A stretch of 64,000 bases of DNA from an uncultured Fibrobacter sp. (GTDB lineage Bacteria; Fibrobacterota; Fibrobacteria; Fibrobacterales; Fibrobacteraceae), in contig NZ_ONDD01000020.1 of the NCBI RefSeq assembly GCF_900316465.1, positions 26,415-90,414 on the forward strand, written 5' to 3'. A program made the translations under genes and the position numbers. The notes beneath the pieces were generated by a model. It saw only the letters and a list, made by a program, of their open reading frames with translations, was not told the DNA's origin and ran no database searches. Of the stretch, positions 42,199 to 49,819 are shown piece after piece (positions within the stretch are counted from its first letter, which is position 1; every line of letters starts with the position of its first letter).

Positions 42199-43374
42199 AT
42201 GAAGAAAATCCTGTTTATTTGCGATAAGAACGAATGTACCAGTTTTGGCCGCCTGACGTTGAACCTTGTGAGGTCTGTTGCCAAGGATTTTGATACGCAT
42301 GTTCTGTGGATGAAGACTCCCAAGTTTTTCCCGAATCCGGAACATACGGCCGAAGGCGGCAAGATTGTGGCCGACCCGAGTACGTATACGGCTCACGAAG
42401 TTTGGGTGAAGTCTCTTTATACAGGTTTTCTTAGCCTGCGCAAGCCCGTTTACGATTGCGTCAGAAAAGTCAAGCCCGATGTGGTTTTCTTTATTCGCCC
42501 TGAACTCGGCTTTTTGATTTCGTCTGCCAAGAAGGCGATTGAAAAGAACAAGCGCGAAGGCGGTCCTGATGCAAAGTCTGTCTTGTACCTGCACGACGAC
42601 TTTGCCGAAACCCAGTACCCCCACAGCATCAAGTTTATCTTGCTGAACAAGTTCTATATCGACCCGACAATCAATGCCGATTGCTTCGTGTTCAATTCCG
42701 AATGGACCAAGAACGCCGTGTGCAAGCATTTTGGTCCGCGCATGGCAAGTGCTCCGGGTGCGGTCATTGGCTGCCCGATCGATGGAACTGTGTTCAAACG
42801 CCTTGAAAAGCCGAAGACTGCCGAAGAACGCGAAGCTTTCCGCCGCAGCTACGGTATCAAGAACTACAAGGCCATGTGCGTGCATGTGGGGCTTGCCGAA
42901 CCGCGAAAGAATGTGGAAACGTACTACGAAATGGCCCGCTTGCGCCCTGATGTCGCATTTGTCCGCGTGGGTAAGTTGACTCAGCATTATCGCGATATTA
43001 TCAACGCGAAAAAGCTTTACAACGTTTTCCATTTCCCCGAATTTAACGCCCCTGAACTGCGTGAATTCTACTACCATGCCGAACTCATGGTGTACCCGAG
43101 CCTTCTTGAAGGCTTTGGCCTTCCGCCTGTCGAGGCAATCAGCTGCGGTACTCCTGCCGTTGCCGGTGGTACGACTTCGCTTCTCGAAAACTTGGATGGC
43201 GTGTGCCCGCTCATTGATCCGCCGACTGATGCCGAGGCTTACGCCAAGGTTTTGGACCGCGTGCTCGCAGGCGAAAAGGTCGTAAACGAAGAAAAGGCCC
43301 AAGAACTTTTGGACCGTGTTTCTATCGAAGCTTATTCGAAGCGTGTTGTAGACTTCCTGAATTCAATCGTTTAA
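42199..43374 (+). CDS. GT4 family glycosyltransferase
   Basis: 391 residues, GT-B fold. The N-terminal half starts KKILFICDKNECTSFGRLTLNLV. The C-terminal half has MCVHVGLAEPRKNVETYYEMARL and the nucleotide-sugar motif YPSLLEGFGLPPVEAISCGTPAVAGGTTSLLE (E-x7-E type). Retaining transferase, cytoplasmic or membrane-associated. Monocistronic and divergent from the neighbouring GT2 unit, but part of the same polysaccharide region. ATG 42199 rather than TTG 42193. Confidence 0.87.
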   Translation: MKKILFICDKNECTSFGRLTLNLVRSVAKDFDTHVLWMKTPKFFPNPEHTAEGGKIVADPSTYTAHEVWVKSLYTGFLSLRKPVYDCVRKVKPDVVFFIRPELGFLISSAKKAIEKNKREGGPDAKSVLYLHDDFAETQYPHSIKFILLNKFYIDPTINADCFVFNSEWTKNAVCKHFGPRMASAPGAVIGCPIDGTVFKRLEKPKTAEEREAFRRSYGIKNYKAMCVHVGLAEPRKNVETYYEMARLRPDVAFVRVGKLTQHYRDIINAKKLYNVFHFPEFNAPELREFYYHAELMVYPSLLEGFGLPPVEAISCGTPAVAGGTTSLLENLDGVCPLIDPPTDAEAYAKVLDRVLAGEKVVNEEKAQELLDRVSIEAYSKRVVDFLNSIV

Positions 43375-43397
43375 ATTCAGGAAGCATATCTCGAAAT

Positions 43398-44084
43398 TTA
43401 TTTATTGCGCCACACCTTGATCAGGCTGTGGTTTTTGCGCGTGGCAAGCCAGAGTGTGGGCCAAATCAAAATCAGGTCGCGAATCAGGCTTGTCCAGGCT
43501 TCGGCCTTGTCGTGGGCGTCGCCGTCTTCAAGTTCAAAGCAGCCGCAAGTGATTCCGAGGTCGTTGCCCAAGGCCCAAGTGAGGGCGATGATGAAGCTCA
43601 CGAACATCCAGAAAATGGCGAAGGCCGATTCACGCACGAATGGCGTTACAATCATGGCGAGGCCAAACCAGAATTCAAACTGCGGGTAAAGCAGCGCAAA
43701 GAAATTGTTCACGCTTTCCAAGTGCAAAGCGGGGAAGAACTGGTACTGCGCCACCAGAACCGCAAACTGGTGCGGGTCCTGAATCTTGTAGATGCTAGCA
43801 AAAATGAACATGCCGCCGATGCCCACGCGGAACAAGGTTTCGAGTGCACGGATGGCGAAGTCTTTTTGCAGGCGGTAAGCCGGAAAACAAATGCCCGTGG
43901 CGATGATAATGGCGGCAAGTCCCACATGAATGTTGTAGCGGTAAGCCTTGGGCCAAATGTCAATCAGCCAATCTTGGTCGGTAAAAGTCAAGAAAGATTC
44001 CGGGAACGAAATCTCGGCGACACCGATGGCCACAAGAATCGAGGCTACAACGAGCAGTACTGCAGAAATAATCGTCTTCTTCAT
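43398..44084 (-). CDS. MauE/DoxX-like redox-associated membrane protein
   Basis: 228 residues with about five or six hydrophobic helices. The middle contains LFRVGIGGMFIFASIYKIQDPHQFAVLVAQYQFFPALH, a typical DoxX/MauE pattern, and the Cys-containing loop GNDLGITCGCFELEDG. MauE-type proteins are linked to disulfide or quinone redox chemistry in the membrane; the CGC pair fits that. The start overlaps the stop of the small gene upstream (TAATG). The exact function is unknown. Confidence 0.75.
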   Translation of the reverse strand: MKKTIISAVLLVVASILVAIGVAEISFPESFLTFTDQDWLIDIWPKAYRYNIHVGLAAIIIATGICFPAYRLQKDFAIRALETLFRVGIGGMFIFASIYKIQDPHQFAVLVAQYQFFPALHLESVNNFFALLYPQFEFWFGLAMIVTPFVRESAFAIFWMFVSFIIALTWALGNDLGITCGCFELEDGDAHDKAEAWTSLIRDLILIWPTLWLATRKNHSLIKVWRNK

Positions 44085-44278
44085 TACAGCACCTCGTCCG
44101 GCTTGGCAAGAATTTCCTGGCTGCCGATCCAGTCGACCGACTTGGAATCTTCAACGCGAATGTTGTTGATGACTGCAAGGGCAATGCAGAATACAGCAAT
44201 CCCGAGCAAAACAATCCAGTTCAGGGACTTCAAATAACTTTTGAGATAATCGAATACTTTAAGAGCAATTGATTTCAT
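44084..44278 (-). CDS. Small single-span membrane protein upstream of the MauE-like gene
   Basis: 64 residues: a short basic amphipathic N-terminus, one membrane helix (about 21-40, NWIVLLGIAVFCIALAVIN) and a short tail ending in WIGSQEILAKPDEVL. The arrangement recalls the membrane-anchored N-terminus of rhodanese-like proteins that often accompany MauE/DoxX genes, but there is no rhodanese domain. ATG 44278 fits a TATCTT -10 box 6 nt upstream; ATG 44284 is possible. Translation is coupled to the MauE gene. Confidence 0.6.
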   Translation of the reverse strand: MKSIALKVFDYLKSYLKSLNWIVLLGIAVFCIALAVINNIRVEDSKSVDWIGSQEILAKPDEVL

Positions 44279-44284
44279 ATCCAT

Positions 44285-44290
44285 AAGATA
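44285..44290 (-). promoter_or_regulatory. -10 element of the small membrane protein/MauE unit
   Basis: TATCTT on - ends 6 nt before ATG 44278 with no Shine-Dalgarno sequence, the same geometry as other leaderless candidates. Confidence 0.4.
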
Positions 44291-44304
44291 CAAAATCTTC
44301 AGTC

Positions 44305-45993
44305 TTACTTAGTCCACAGGCTCTTTTCTTTTTCAATAAACTTCACGAAATCTTCGGGGGATACCGGCTTCGAGAAGAAATATCCCTGAATCACGTCACA
44401 ACCCATTCTTCTGAGGGCTCGCAATTGGGATTCCGTCTCAACGCCTTCGGCAACGCAAGGAACCTTCAAGAACTTGGCGATGTCAATGATCAGTTCCACC
44501 ATTCGCTTGTTCTTTTCATGCTTTTCCATGCTGCGGACAAAAGACATATCGATCTTTAGAATGTCGATAGGAATTTCGGTCAGCATGCCGAGCGAAGAAT
44601 AACCGGTGCCAAAGTCGTCCATTTCGATTTTGAACCCTTTTTGTCGCATGCTTTCGAGAACTTCGATTAAGCCCTGTGCGTTTTCGGCGTAGGCGCTTTC
44701 GGTAATCTCGATCATGTATTCGCTAGGCGAAAGGTTGTTCTCTTTCAAAATGTTGCAGAACTTGTTTTCAAGATCCGGATCGTAAATGTCGATACGTGAT
44801 ACGTTTACCGATACGGGAACGGTAAAGTCGTATTCGTCTTTCCAGCGGCGGATTTGGGCGGCAGCCTCTTTCCATACGTAGTAGTCTACCATCTGAATCA
44901 GACCGTTTGATTCAAACAGCGGAATAAAGTCGGCCGGGCTGATAAAGCCAAGAGTCGGGTGAATCCAGCGGATAAGAGCTTCGGCGCTGCGTAGGTGCGG
45001 CTTGTCGCCCTGAATGGCGTACTTGGGCTGGTAGTAGACCTTCAGGTCCTTGTGTTCGATGGCTTCGTAAATATCCCTGATCAAACGTTCTTCGCGGAGG
45101 TGCTTGGTATGCAGGCCGCTGTTGTATGTGGCTACTGAAACCGTAAAGTTTCCGCTAATGCGGTCGCAAGCGCTCTTGGCTCGGTCAAACCATGTTTCGG
45201 GGTCGGTTACGCCTCGTTCCACGAATTGCCATACGCCCACTCGGGCTCGGATATTGTTGACCTTGACATGGTGGGCAAGAATGTCTTGAAGATCCTCTTG
45301 AAGTTCTTGGTAGCTTTCCTGGTGAATGCAGTAGACGTAGAAAACGTCTGCGCCCGCACGGCAGGCAATGGCATTCAGGGTCGTCAGAATCTGTTGTAGG
45401 TAATTACCGATATCTGCAAGAATCTGGTCGCCGACACTGCGCCCGTAAATTTCGTTAATCAGGCGGAAATGCTCGATGTCAATAACGATAGCGTCGCGGT
45501 CAGACCCCATGTCTAGCGGGATAATCTGCTTCAGGTATTCAAAGAAATAATCAATGGTATAAAGCCCCGAGAGCTTGTCCCTTTCGGTCTGTTGCACCAG
45601 GTTCTTGTTTTCGAACAGGGCCATGGTGCGCACGCAGCGGGCGAGAATGATGTCGGGGGTGTTTAGGGGCTTTCGTATGAACTCGTCTGCGCCCAGTTTG
45701 TAACATCCGTTGTCATTGCCGTCCCCAGTAATGACGATGACGGGAATGCTCTGCAAGAAAGTCTGGTTATTTCTTTGCTTTAAAAAATTGATACAGGCGC
45801 TGTCGGGGAGGTCCAGCTCCAGCAGAATAAGGGAATAAGTCGTGGGGGCATCCATTAACAAAAGCAACGCTTCTTGTGTGTTGCTGACAACAGTAATGTT
45901 GTAGGATTCCTCTAAAACATTTTGCAAAATTTCCTGGCAATCTTGATTATCTTCGATTACCATGATATTCTGTCTGGATTTAAACGACCGCAT
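44305..45993 (-). CDS. REC-GGDEF-EAL protein, predicted c-di-GMP phosphodiesterase
   Basis: 562 residues. The REC domain (about 8-125) has Glu14-Asp15, a conserved Lys in FIRKPLN, but Glu59 (LILLELDLPD) where the phospho-accepting Asp is expected. The GGDEF domain (about 135-290) has GADVF in place of GGDEF, so cyclase activity is unlikely. The EAL domain (about 300-555) looks intact: SAEALIRW, the Asn of SVNVSR, ITESAYAE, MDDFGTGYSS, ILKIDMSFV, AEGVETE and IQGYFFSKP. Predicted role: c-di-GMP hydrolysis with an input domain that does not need phosphorylation. Located inside the surface polysaccharide region; a regulatory link is inference. Confidence 0.9.
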   Translation of the reverse strand: MRSFKSRQNIMVIEDNQDCQEILQNVLEESYNITVVSNTQEALLLLMDAPTTYSLILLELDLPDSACINFLKQRNNQTFLQSIPVIVITGDGNDNGCYKLGADEFIRKPLNTPDIILARCVRTMALFENKNLVQQTERDKLSGLYTIDYFFEYLKQIIPLDMGSDRDAIVIDIEHFRLINEIYGRSVGDQILADIGNYLQQILTTLNAIACRAGADVFYVYCIHQESYQELQEDLQDILAHHVKVNNIRARVGVWQFVERGVTDPETWFDRAKSACDRISGNFTVSVATYNSGLHTKHLREERLIRDIYEAIEHKDLKVYYQPKYAIQGDKPHLRSAEALIRWIHPTLGFISPADFIPLFESNGLIQMVDYYVWKEAAAQIRRWKDEYDFTVPVSVNVSRIDIYDPDLENKFCNILKENNLSPSEYMIEITESAYAENAQGLIEVLESMRQKGFKIEMDDFGTGYSSLGMLTEIPIDILKIDMSFVRSMEKHEKNKRMVELIIDIAKFLKVPCVAEGVETESQLRALRRMGCDVIQGYFFSKPVSPEDFVKFIEKEKSLWTK

Positions 45994-46109
45994 TATATTT
46001 TCTCTCTTCTGTAAGATAAATATATGTAAAAATGTTTCGTCAAGGGTTCTTGAAGGGCCTTTTATGCCAGATTATGCGTGTTTTTTCCTAATTTTAACTT
46101 CGCTAAGAT

Positions 46110-46307
46110 ATGGAGATATGTGTGGAATTTATTCCCGAGTCTATCGAAACAGAATTTGTTAAAAATGAATTTGGCACCACTAAATTTGTCGGCCCGGCGA
46201 AGGCTGTAATTGGCAATAACCTAATGCCGCGTAGCTACGATTTAAAAGGTCGTAACATGCATGGAAAAATAAAGGCTAAAGGTGTTTACTATGAAAAAAG
46301 AAATTAA
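46110..46307 (+). CDS. Small ORF with sorting-domain-like C-terminus
   Basis: 65 residues from ATG 46110, unrecognised as a whole. Its C-terminal third (SYDLKGRNMHGKIKAKGVYYEKR) resembles the end of type-A sorting domains and related Fibrobacter/Bacteroidetes tails (YDL-x-GR ... G-x-x-x-x-GVY). No signal peptide. It could be a remnant of a lost secreted protein or a small peptide gene. It overlaps the next tiny ORF by 17 nt. Confidence 0.4.
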   Translation: MEICVEFIPESIETEFVKNEFGTTKFVGPAKAVIGNNLMPRSYDLKGRNMHGKIKAKGVYYEKRN

Positions 46308-46422
46308 GCGTAAAAAGAACTATTCTAAGCCGACAATGACGGTGCAAAAGCTTAAACAGAATGTTGTCTTGCTAGGCAGTTCTAACAACGACGATATTGT
46401 TAATGTTGAATTTGTAAAGTAG
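46291..46422 (+). CDS. Tiny Lys-rich peptide with K-P-T-M-x-V motif
   Basis: 43 residues: basic N-terminus MKKEIKRKKNYSKPTMTVQ, a hydrophobic LKQNVVLLGSS and an acidic end NNDDIVNVEFVK. AAAGGTG lies 6 nt before the ATG. The shape (basic head, Y-x-KP-x-M-x-V, hydrophobic stretch ending in Gly/Ser) matches, from memory, many short uncharacterised peptides of Bacteroidetes/Fibrobacter genomes. No function can be given. The possible terminator at 46431 points mainly the other way. Confidence 0.45.
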   Translation: MKKEIKRKKNYSKPTMTVQKLKQNVVLLGSSNNDDIVNVEFVK

Positions 46423-46430
46423 TACAAGAC

Positions 46431-46459
46431 AAAAAAAACACCCTGCCGAAGCAGGGTGT
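46431..46459 (-). terminator. Terminator of rpsD
   Basis: On - ACACCCTGC-TTCG-GCAGGGTGT is followed by TTTTTTT, 25 nt after the rpsD stop. Confidence 0.92.
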
Positions 46460-46483
46460 CCAAACTCTTGGTTTGAGTGGTTA

Positions 46484-47089
46484 CTACCTGGAGTAGTATT
46501 CCACGACGAGCTGTTCTTCCAGCTTGACCGGAATCTGTTCGCGGAGCGGGAGCTTCACGAGCGTGCCTTCCATCTTGCCGGCGTCGACAGTCACGTATTC
46601 AGGGACAGCCGGAGCGTTAGCAATGGCTTCCTTGATCTGCACGTGTTCCTTAGAGCCTTCGCGAACTGCAATCACGTCACCGGCCTTGATCTGGCGAGAC
46701 GGAGAGTAGCTGCGGACACCGTTCACGGTGAAGTGGCCGTGAGCGACATACTGGCGAGCTGCAAAAATCGTGCGAGCAAAACCCATGCGGTAGACAAGGG
46801 CGTCAAGACGGGTTTCGAGCAAAATCATCAGGTTGTCACCAGCAGAACCGGCGCGACGGTTGGCTTCGTCATAAGCCTTGGCCAACTGAGCTTCGGAAAT
46901 GTTGTAGGTGAAACGCAGACGCTGCTTTTCGACGAGCTGCTGCTTGTACACGGAAGAAGACTTCTTGCGGGTCTGGCCATGCTGGCCGGGTGCAAAGTTA
47001 CGGCGATCGAGAGCCTTCTGAGTCTTCTGAGAGACGGCGAGTCCGAGAGAACGGGCTACCTTACCTTTTGGTCCACGGAAAGAGGACAT
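46484..47089 (-). CDS. rpsD: 30S ribosomal protein S4
   Basis: 201 residues. Binds 16S rRNA early in 30S assembly. Begins SSFRGPKGKVARSLG, then PGQHGQTRKKSSSVYKQQLVEKQRLRFTYNISEAQL and the S4 RNA-binding domain (LETRLDALVYRMGFARTIFAARQYVAHGHFTVNG). It lacks the zinc-binding Cys residues at the N-terminus (the C-minus type). It stands alone here rather than in an rpsM-rpsK-rpsD-rpoA operon, so it may be an additional copy or a relocated single copy. Start at 47089 by family alignment, with ACGAGG upstream. Confidence 0.95.
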   Translation of the reverse strand: MSSFRGPKGKVARSLGLAVSQKTQKALDRRNFAPGQHGQTRKKSSSVYKQQLVEKQRLRFTYNISEAQLAKAYDEANRRAGSAGDNLMILLETRLDALVYRMGFARTIFAARQYVAHGHFTVNGVRSYSPSRQIKAGDVIAVREGSKEHVQIKEAIANAPAVPEYVTVDAGKMEGTLVKLPLREQIPVKLEEQLVVEYYSR

Positions 47090-47162
47090 TTTTACCTCGT
47101 TAAAGGAAGCTCTTTGGTTAACATGCATGTTGGCAGAGCTTGGCGCGACATGCACTCATTGG
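47090..47162 (-). promoter_or_regulatory. Structured leader of rpsD
   Basis: The leader of about 70 nt has outer arms AAGCTCT (47108-47114) and AGAGCTT (47136-47142) enclosing the perfect palindrome AACATGCATGTT (47121-47132). The probable -10 is TATATA at 47170-47175. Stand-alone rpsD genes are often autoregulated by S4 binding to the leader, so this may be such a site. Confidence 0.45.
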
Positions 47163-47249
47163 TGCGACATATATAGAAATAAATCTGCCGATTTTCAACT
47201 GAATCACCCCAAAAACAGCCCGAACCACCCCTTTAGGTCGCCACTTTAT

Positions 47250-47255
47250 TATATT
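47250..47255 (+). promoter_or_regulatory. -10 element of fdtA, leaderless arrangement
   Basis: TATATT ends 6 nt before the ATG at 47262. Confidence 0.5.
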
Positions 47256-47261
47256 AGGGCC

Positions 47262-47690
47262 ATGGATTGGAACGAAAATCAGCTAAAAGAACCGCGTTTG
47301 ATTGATATCCCTATTGCCCACGACCAGCGGGGTAACCTGAGCGTGGTCGAGGGGGGCGAACTGGTACCTTTTGATATCAAGCGCGTGTACTACCTGTATG
47401 ACGTTCCCGGCGGAACGACCCGTGGCGGTCATGCCCATAGGAACCTCCGCCAGCTGATTATTGCTGCCAGTGGCAGTTTCGATGTGATTCTGGATGACGG
47501 CAAAAAGCGTTCCAAGTATTCTTTGAATCGCTCCTACCATGGTCTTTATATTCCGACCATGCATTGGCGTGAAATCGAAAATTTCTCGTCGGGTGCGGTG
47601 TGTATGGTGCTTGCGTCGGAACATTACGATGAGTCCGACTACATCTACGATTACGAAGACTTCAAGAAAGAAGTTACTTCTCGTATCTAA
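47262..47690 (+). CDS. fdtA: dTDP-4-keto-6-deoxyhexose 3,4-ketoisomerase (FdtA/QdtA, WxcM-like)
   Basis: 142 residues, cupin fold. Seen are the HDQRGNLSVVEGGELVPFDIKRVYYLYDVP block, the active-site GGHAHRNLRQLI and DDGKKRSKYSLNRSYHGLYIPTMHWREI. The family moves the keto group of dTDP-4-keto-6-deoxyglucose from C4 to C3, giving the substrate for a PLP aminotransferase such as the one at 48701. The isomer specificity (Fuc3N or Qui3N branch) cannot be told from the sequence alone. The stop overlaps the convergent gene by 17 nt. Confidence 0.87.
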   Translation: MDWNENQLKEPRLIDIPIAHDQRGNLSVVEGGELVPFDIKRVYYLYDVPGGTTRGGHAHRNLRQLIIAASGSFDVILDDGKKRSKYSLNRSYHGLYIPTMHWREIENFSSGAVCMVLASEHYDESDYIYDYEDFKKEVTSRI

Positions 47691-48657
47691 CGTTCACGCA
47701 GGGGAGCGCCCCGAACGATTCCTTGTAGTGGAATAAGTTTTCGTTCAAAAAGTTTCCACCGTTTTCGGTAGAAATGCCCCAAGAGAAATGCCTGAATCCT
47801 TCCTGGACCGCTTCGCGCAAGGCGAAAAGGTTCATGGGCGTCGTGTGGTGGAATTCAGTAAAGCTTTCGTCGGGCGAAATGTTCTGGTCGTGCAGGACTT
47901 TTGTCTTTCCAAAAACAAATTGAAGCATCCCGCATACGTATCGACCGCCAAAGAATAAACCTCTGAAACGAAGATTTTCAGGAATTCTTTTTTTCAGGTC
48001 CAGTAAGTCTTCTAGCGTGTGGACCGGCTTGACATGGTGCTTTTCTTTTGAAATGGTCAGAAACTTGTGGAAGGTGGCAATTTCTTCTTCCGACTCCAAA
48101 GCTCTGTATTCCCAGCGGTCTTTTTCGGGCAATTCTTCAATAAACTTGTTTGCAGCAACCCAAAGCCTTCTTTGATTTCGGTTGCAGTTTTCTAGAGGGT
48201 CGACGCCTGTAGATAGGGGCGTCTGGCTGCTCAGTTCCGTATGACGGGTATAGCCCAGGTGCTCAAGAACATATTCAAGCATGTCTGGCGTTTCTTCTGC
48301 AAAAAGTGCGGGCGTGATTTTAAGAACGCTGTGCTTGAAATTTGCAGTCAGGTATTGGTCCGCCTCTTGAAGAACTTCAAAAAGTCTTGCCCCGGTATAG
48401 TATGGCTTTGCGATAATGGGACCGCCAAAGGTTGACCCTGCATGCGACACGAAAGTCTGCTCTTTTTCAACTCCCGGAAAATAGGCGACGATGGTTCCGC
48501 TCTTTTGAAGCGCAAAACTGGCTTCGTTAAAACGTCCAGCCGGATGGTAGTTTAGAAAACGCCTTGTTTGCAGGAATGTCCCGTTCGCCGATTCTTGCAT
48601 TACAAAATGGTCGAATCGTTGGTCTAGTTCGGGGCTGTAGGGCAAAATTTCGTACAT
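47674..48657 (-). CDS. FemAB/GNAT-like acyltransferase
   Basis: 327 residues without signal peptide. Two GNAT-like halves: the first contains FLQTRRFLNYHPAGRF and SHAGSTFGGPI, the second FRGLFFGGRYVCGMLQFVFG and FHHTTPMNLFALREAVQEGFRHFSWGIST. Such FemAB-like proteins transfer acyl or aminoacyl groups. It lies between fdtA and the aminotransferase gene, convergent with fdtA and divergent from fdtB. It could acylate the amino sugar made there; that is inference from position. Confidence 0.7.
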   Translation of the reverse strand: MYEILPYSPELDQRFDHFVMQESANGTFLQTRRFLNYHPAGRFNEASFALQKSGTIVAYFPGVEKEQTFVSHAGSTFGGPIIAKPYYTGARLFEVLQEADQYLTANFKHSVLKITPALFAEETPDMLEYVLEHLGYTRHTELSSQTPLSTGVDPLENCNRNQRRLWVAANKFIEELPEKDRWEYRALESEEEIATFHKFLTISKEKHHVKPVHTLEDLLDLKKRIPENLRFRGLFFGGRYVCGMLQFVFGKTKVLHDQNISPDESFTEFHHTTPMNLFALREAVQEGFRHFSWGISTENGGNFLNENLFHYKESFGALPCVNVRYEK

Positions 48658-48686
48658 GTTCTTTAAAATAGAAAATGTTAATTTGC

Positions 48687-48692
48687 TATTTT
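48687..48692 (+). promoter_or_regulatory. -10 element of the aminotransferase operon, leaderless arrangement
   Basis: TATTTT ends 8 nt before the ATG at 48701; CACAAACA in between has no Shine-Dalgarno. It is divergent from the FemAB-like gene. Confidence 0.4.
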
Positions 48693-48700
48693 CACAAACA

Positions 48701-49819
48701 ATGATGAATGTCCCGTTTTATTCGCTGGATTATGTGAATCGTGCCTTGGGTGATGCCCTGCGCGAATCTTTTTCTGATGTTCTTGATTCAAAGTGGTTTA
48801 TTCGCGGAAATCGTTGCCGTGAGTTTGAAGAAGCGTTTGCCTCCTATTGTGGGAAAAAGGCTTGTGTCGGTGTGGGCAATGGCCTTGATGCGCTGACCTT
48901 GATGTTGAGGGCGTCTATTCAACTGGGTCGCATGCAACAGGGCGATGAGGTGATTGTTCCGGCGAATACGTTTGTGGCGACTGTTTTGGCGGTGCGTGCG
49001 GCAGGACTTGTGCCGGTGCTTGTGGAGCCGAATCCTGAAACTTGCGTGTTGGATACGTCCCGATTGGCTGATGCTTGCTCTGCAAAGACTCGTGCCATTT
49101 TGGTGGTCCACTTGTATGGCCGATTGACCGATATGCCTGCCGTTTGTGAATTTGCGAAGGCGAAAGGCTTGCTCGTGTTCGAAGATGCGGCCCAGGCCCA
49201 CGGAGCTAGTGGCGTGTCCTATTCGTCTAATGCAGCGGCCTATAGCTTTTACCCGACGAAAAATCTCGGCGCCATGGGCGATGGGGGTGCGGTCGTTACC
49301 GATGACTTGGAACTTGCTCAAGTGGTAAGGTCTCTAGGCAATTACGGCTCCGTCGAAAAATATGTGAACCAGTATGTGGGCGTGAATTCCCGCCTCGATG
49401 AAGTTCAGGCTGCGGTACTGCTTGCAAAACTTCCGCATCTGGATTCCTGGAATGCGCGCCGTCAGCAAATTGCGGCCCGCTGCTGTGCCGAAATCAAGAA
49501 TCCGCTGGTGCGTGTAACGCCTGTTCCTGCGAATCCGAAGTCGCATGTGTGGCATGTTTTTCCGGTTTTCTGCGAAACCCGTGACGATTTGCAAAAGTTC
49601 CTGAAAGACCGCGGCGTGGAAACGCTGATCCATTATCCGATTCCGCCGCATTTGCAAGAGGCTTTTAACGGGGCGCTTTCACGTGGTGAACTCCGCCATG
49701 GCTCGCTTCCGATCGCAGAAAAACTGGCGAAGACGGAACTTAGCATTCCCATGGGCCCGTCCATGACCGACGACCAAGTTTCTTACGTCATTGAATCAAT
49801 CAATGCCTATGCCCGCTAA
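48701..49819 (+). CDS. fdtB: PLP-dependent sugar aminotransferase (DegT/DnrJ/EryC1; FdtB/QdtB-like)
   Basis: 372 residues. Fold type I aminotransferase: VGVGNGLDALTLMLRA, VPANTFVATVLAV, VLVVHLYGRLTDMP, EDAAQAHGAS and the PLP Lys in YSFYPTKNLGAMGDGGAVVT. NSRLDEVQAAVLLAKL and HYPIPPHLQEAF complete it. It probably aminates the 3-keto sugar made by FdtA. Start ATG 48701 or 48704. First gene of a four-gene run with a flippase and two GT2 genes. Confidence 0.87.
   Translation: MMNVPFYSLDYVNRALGDALRESFSDVLDSKWFIRGNRCREFEEAFASYCGKKACVGVGNGLDALTLMLRASIQLGRMQQGDEVIVPANTFVATVLAVRAAGLVPVLVEPNPETCVLDTSRLADACSAKTRAILVVHLYGRLTDMPAVCEFAKAKGLLVFEDAAQAHGASGVSYSSNAAAYSFYPTKNLGAMGDGGAVVTDDLELAQVVRSLGNYGSVEKYVNQYVGVNSRLDEVQAAVLLAKLPHLDSWNARRQQIAARCCAEIKNPLVRVTPVPANPKSHVWHVFPVFCETRDDLQKFLKDRGVETLIHYPIPPHLQEAFNGALSRGELRHGSLPIAEKLAKTELSIPMGPSMTDDQVSYVIESINAYAR

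Noticed and set aside
46118..46162. 14-aa frame MCGIYSRVYRNRIC with a TAAGAT 8 nt upstream
   Set aside because: Very short, no ribosome-binding site and the overlapping longer frame is a better candidate.
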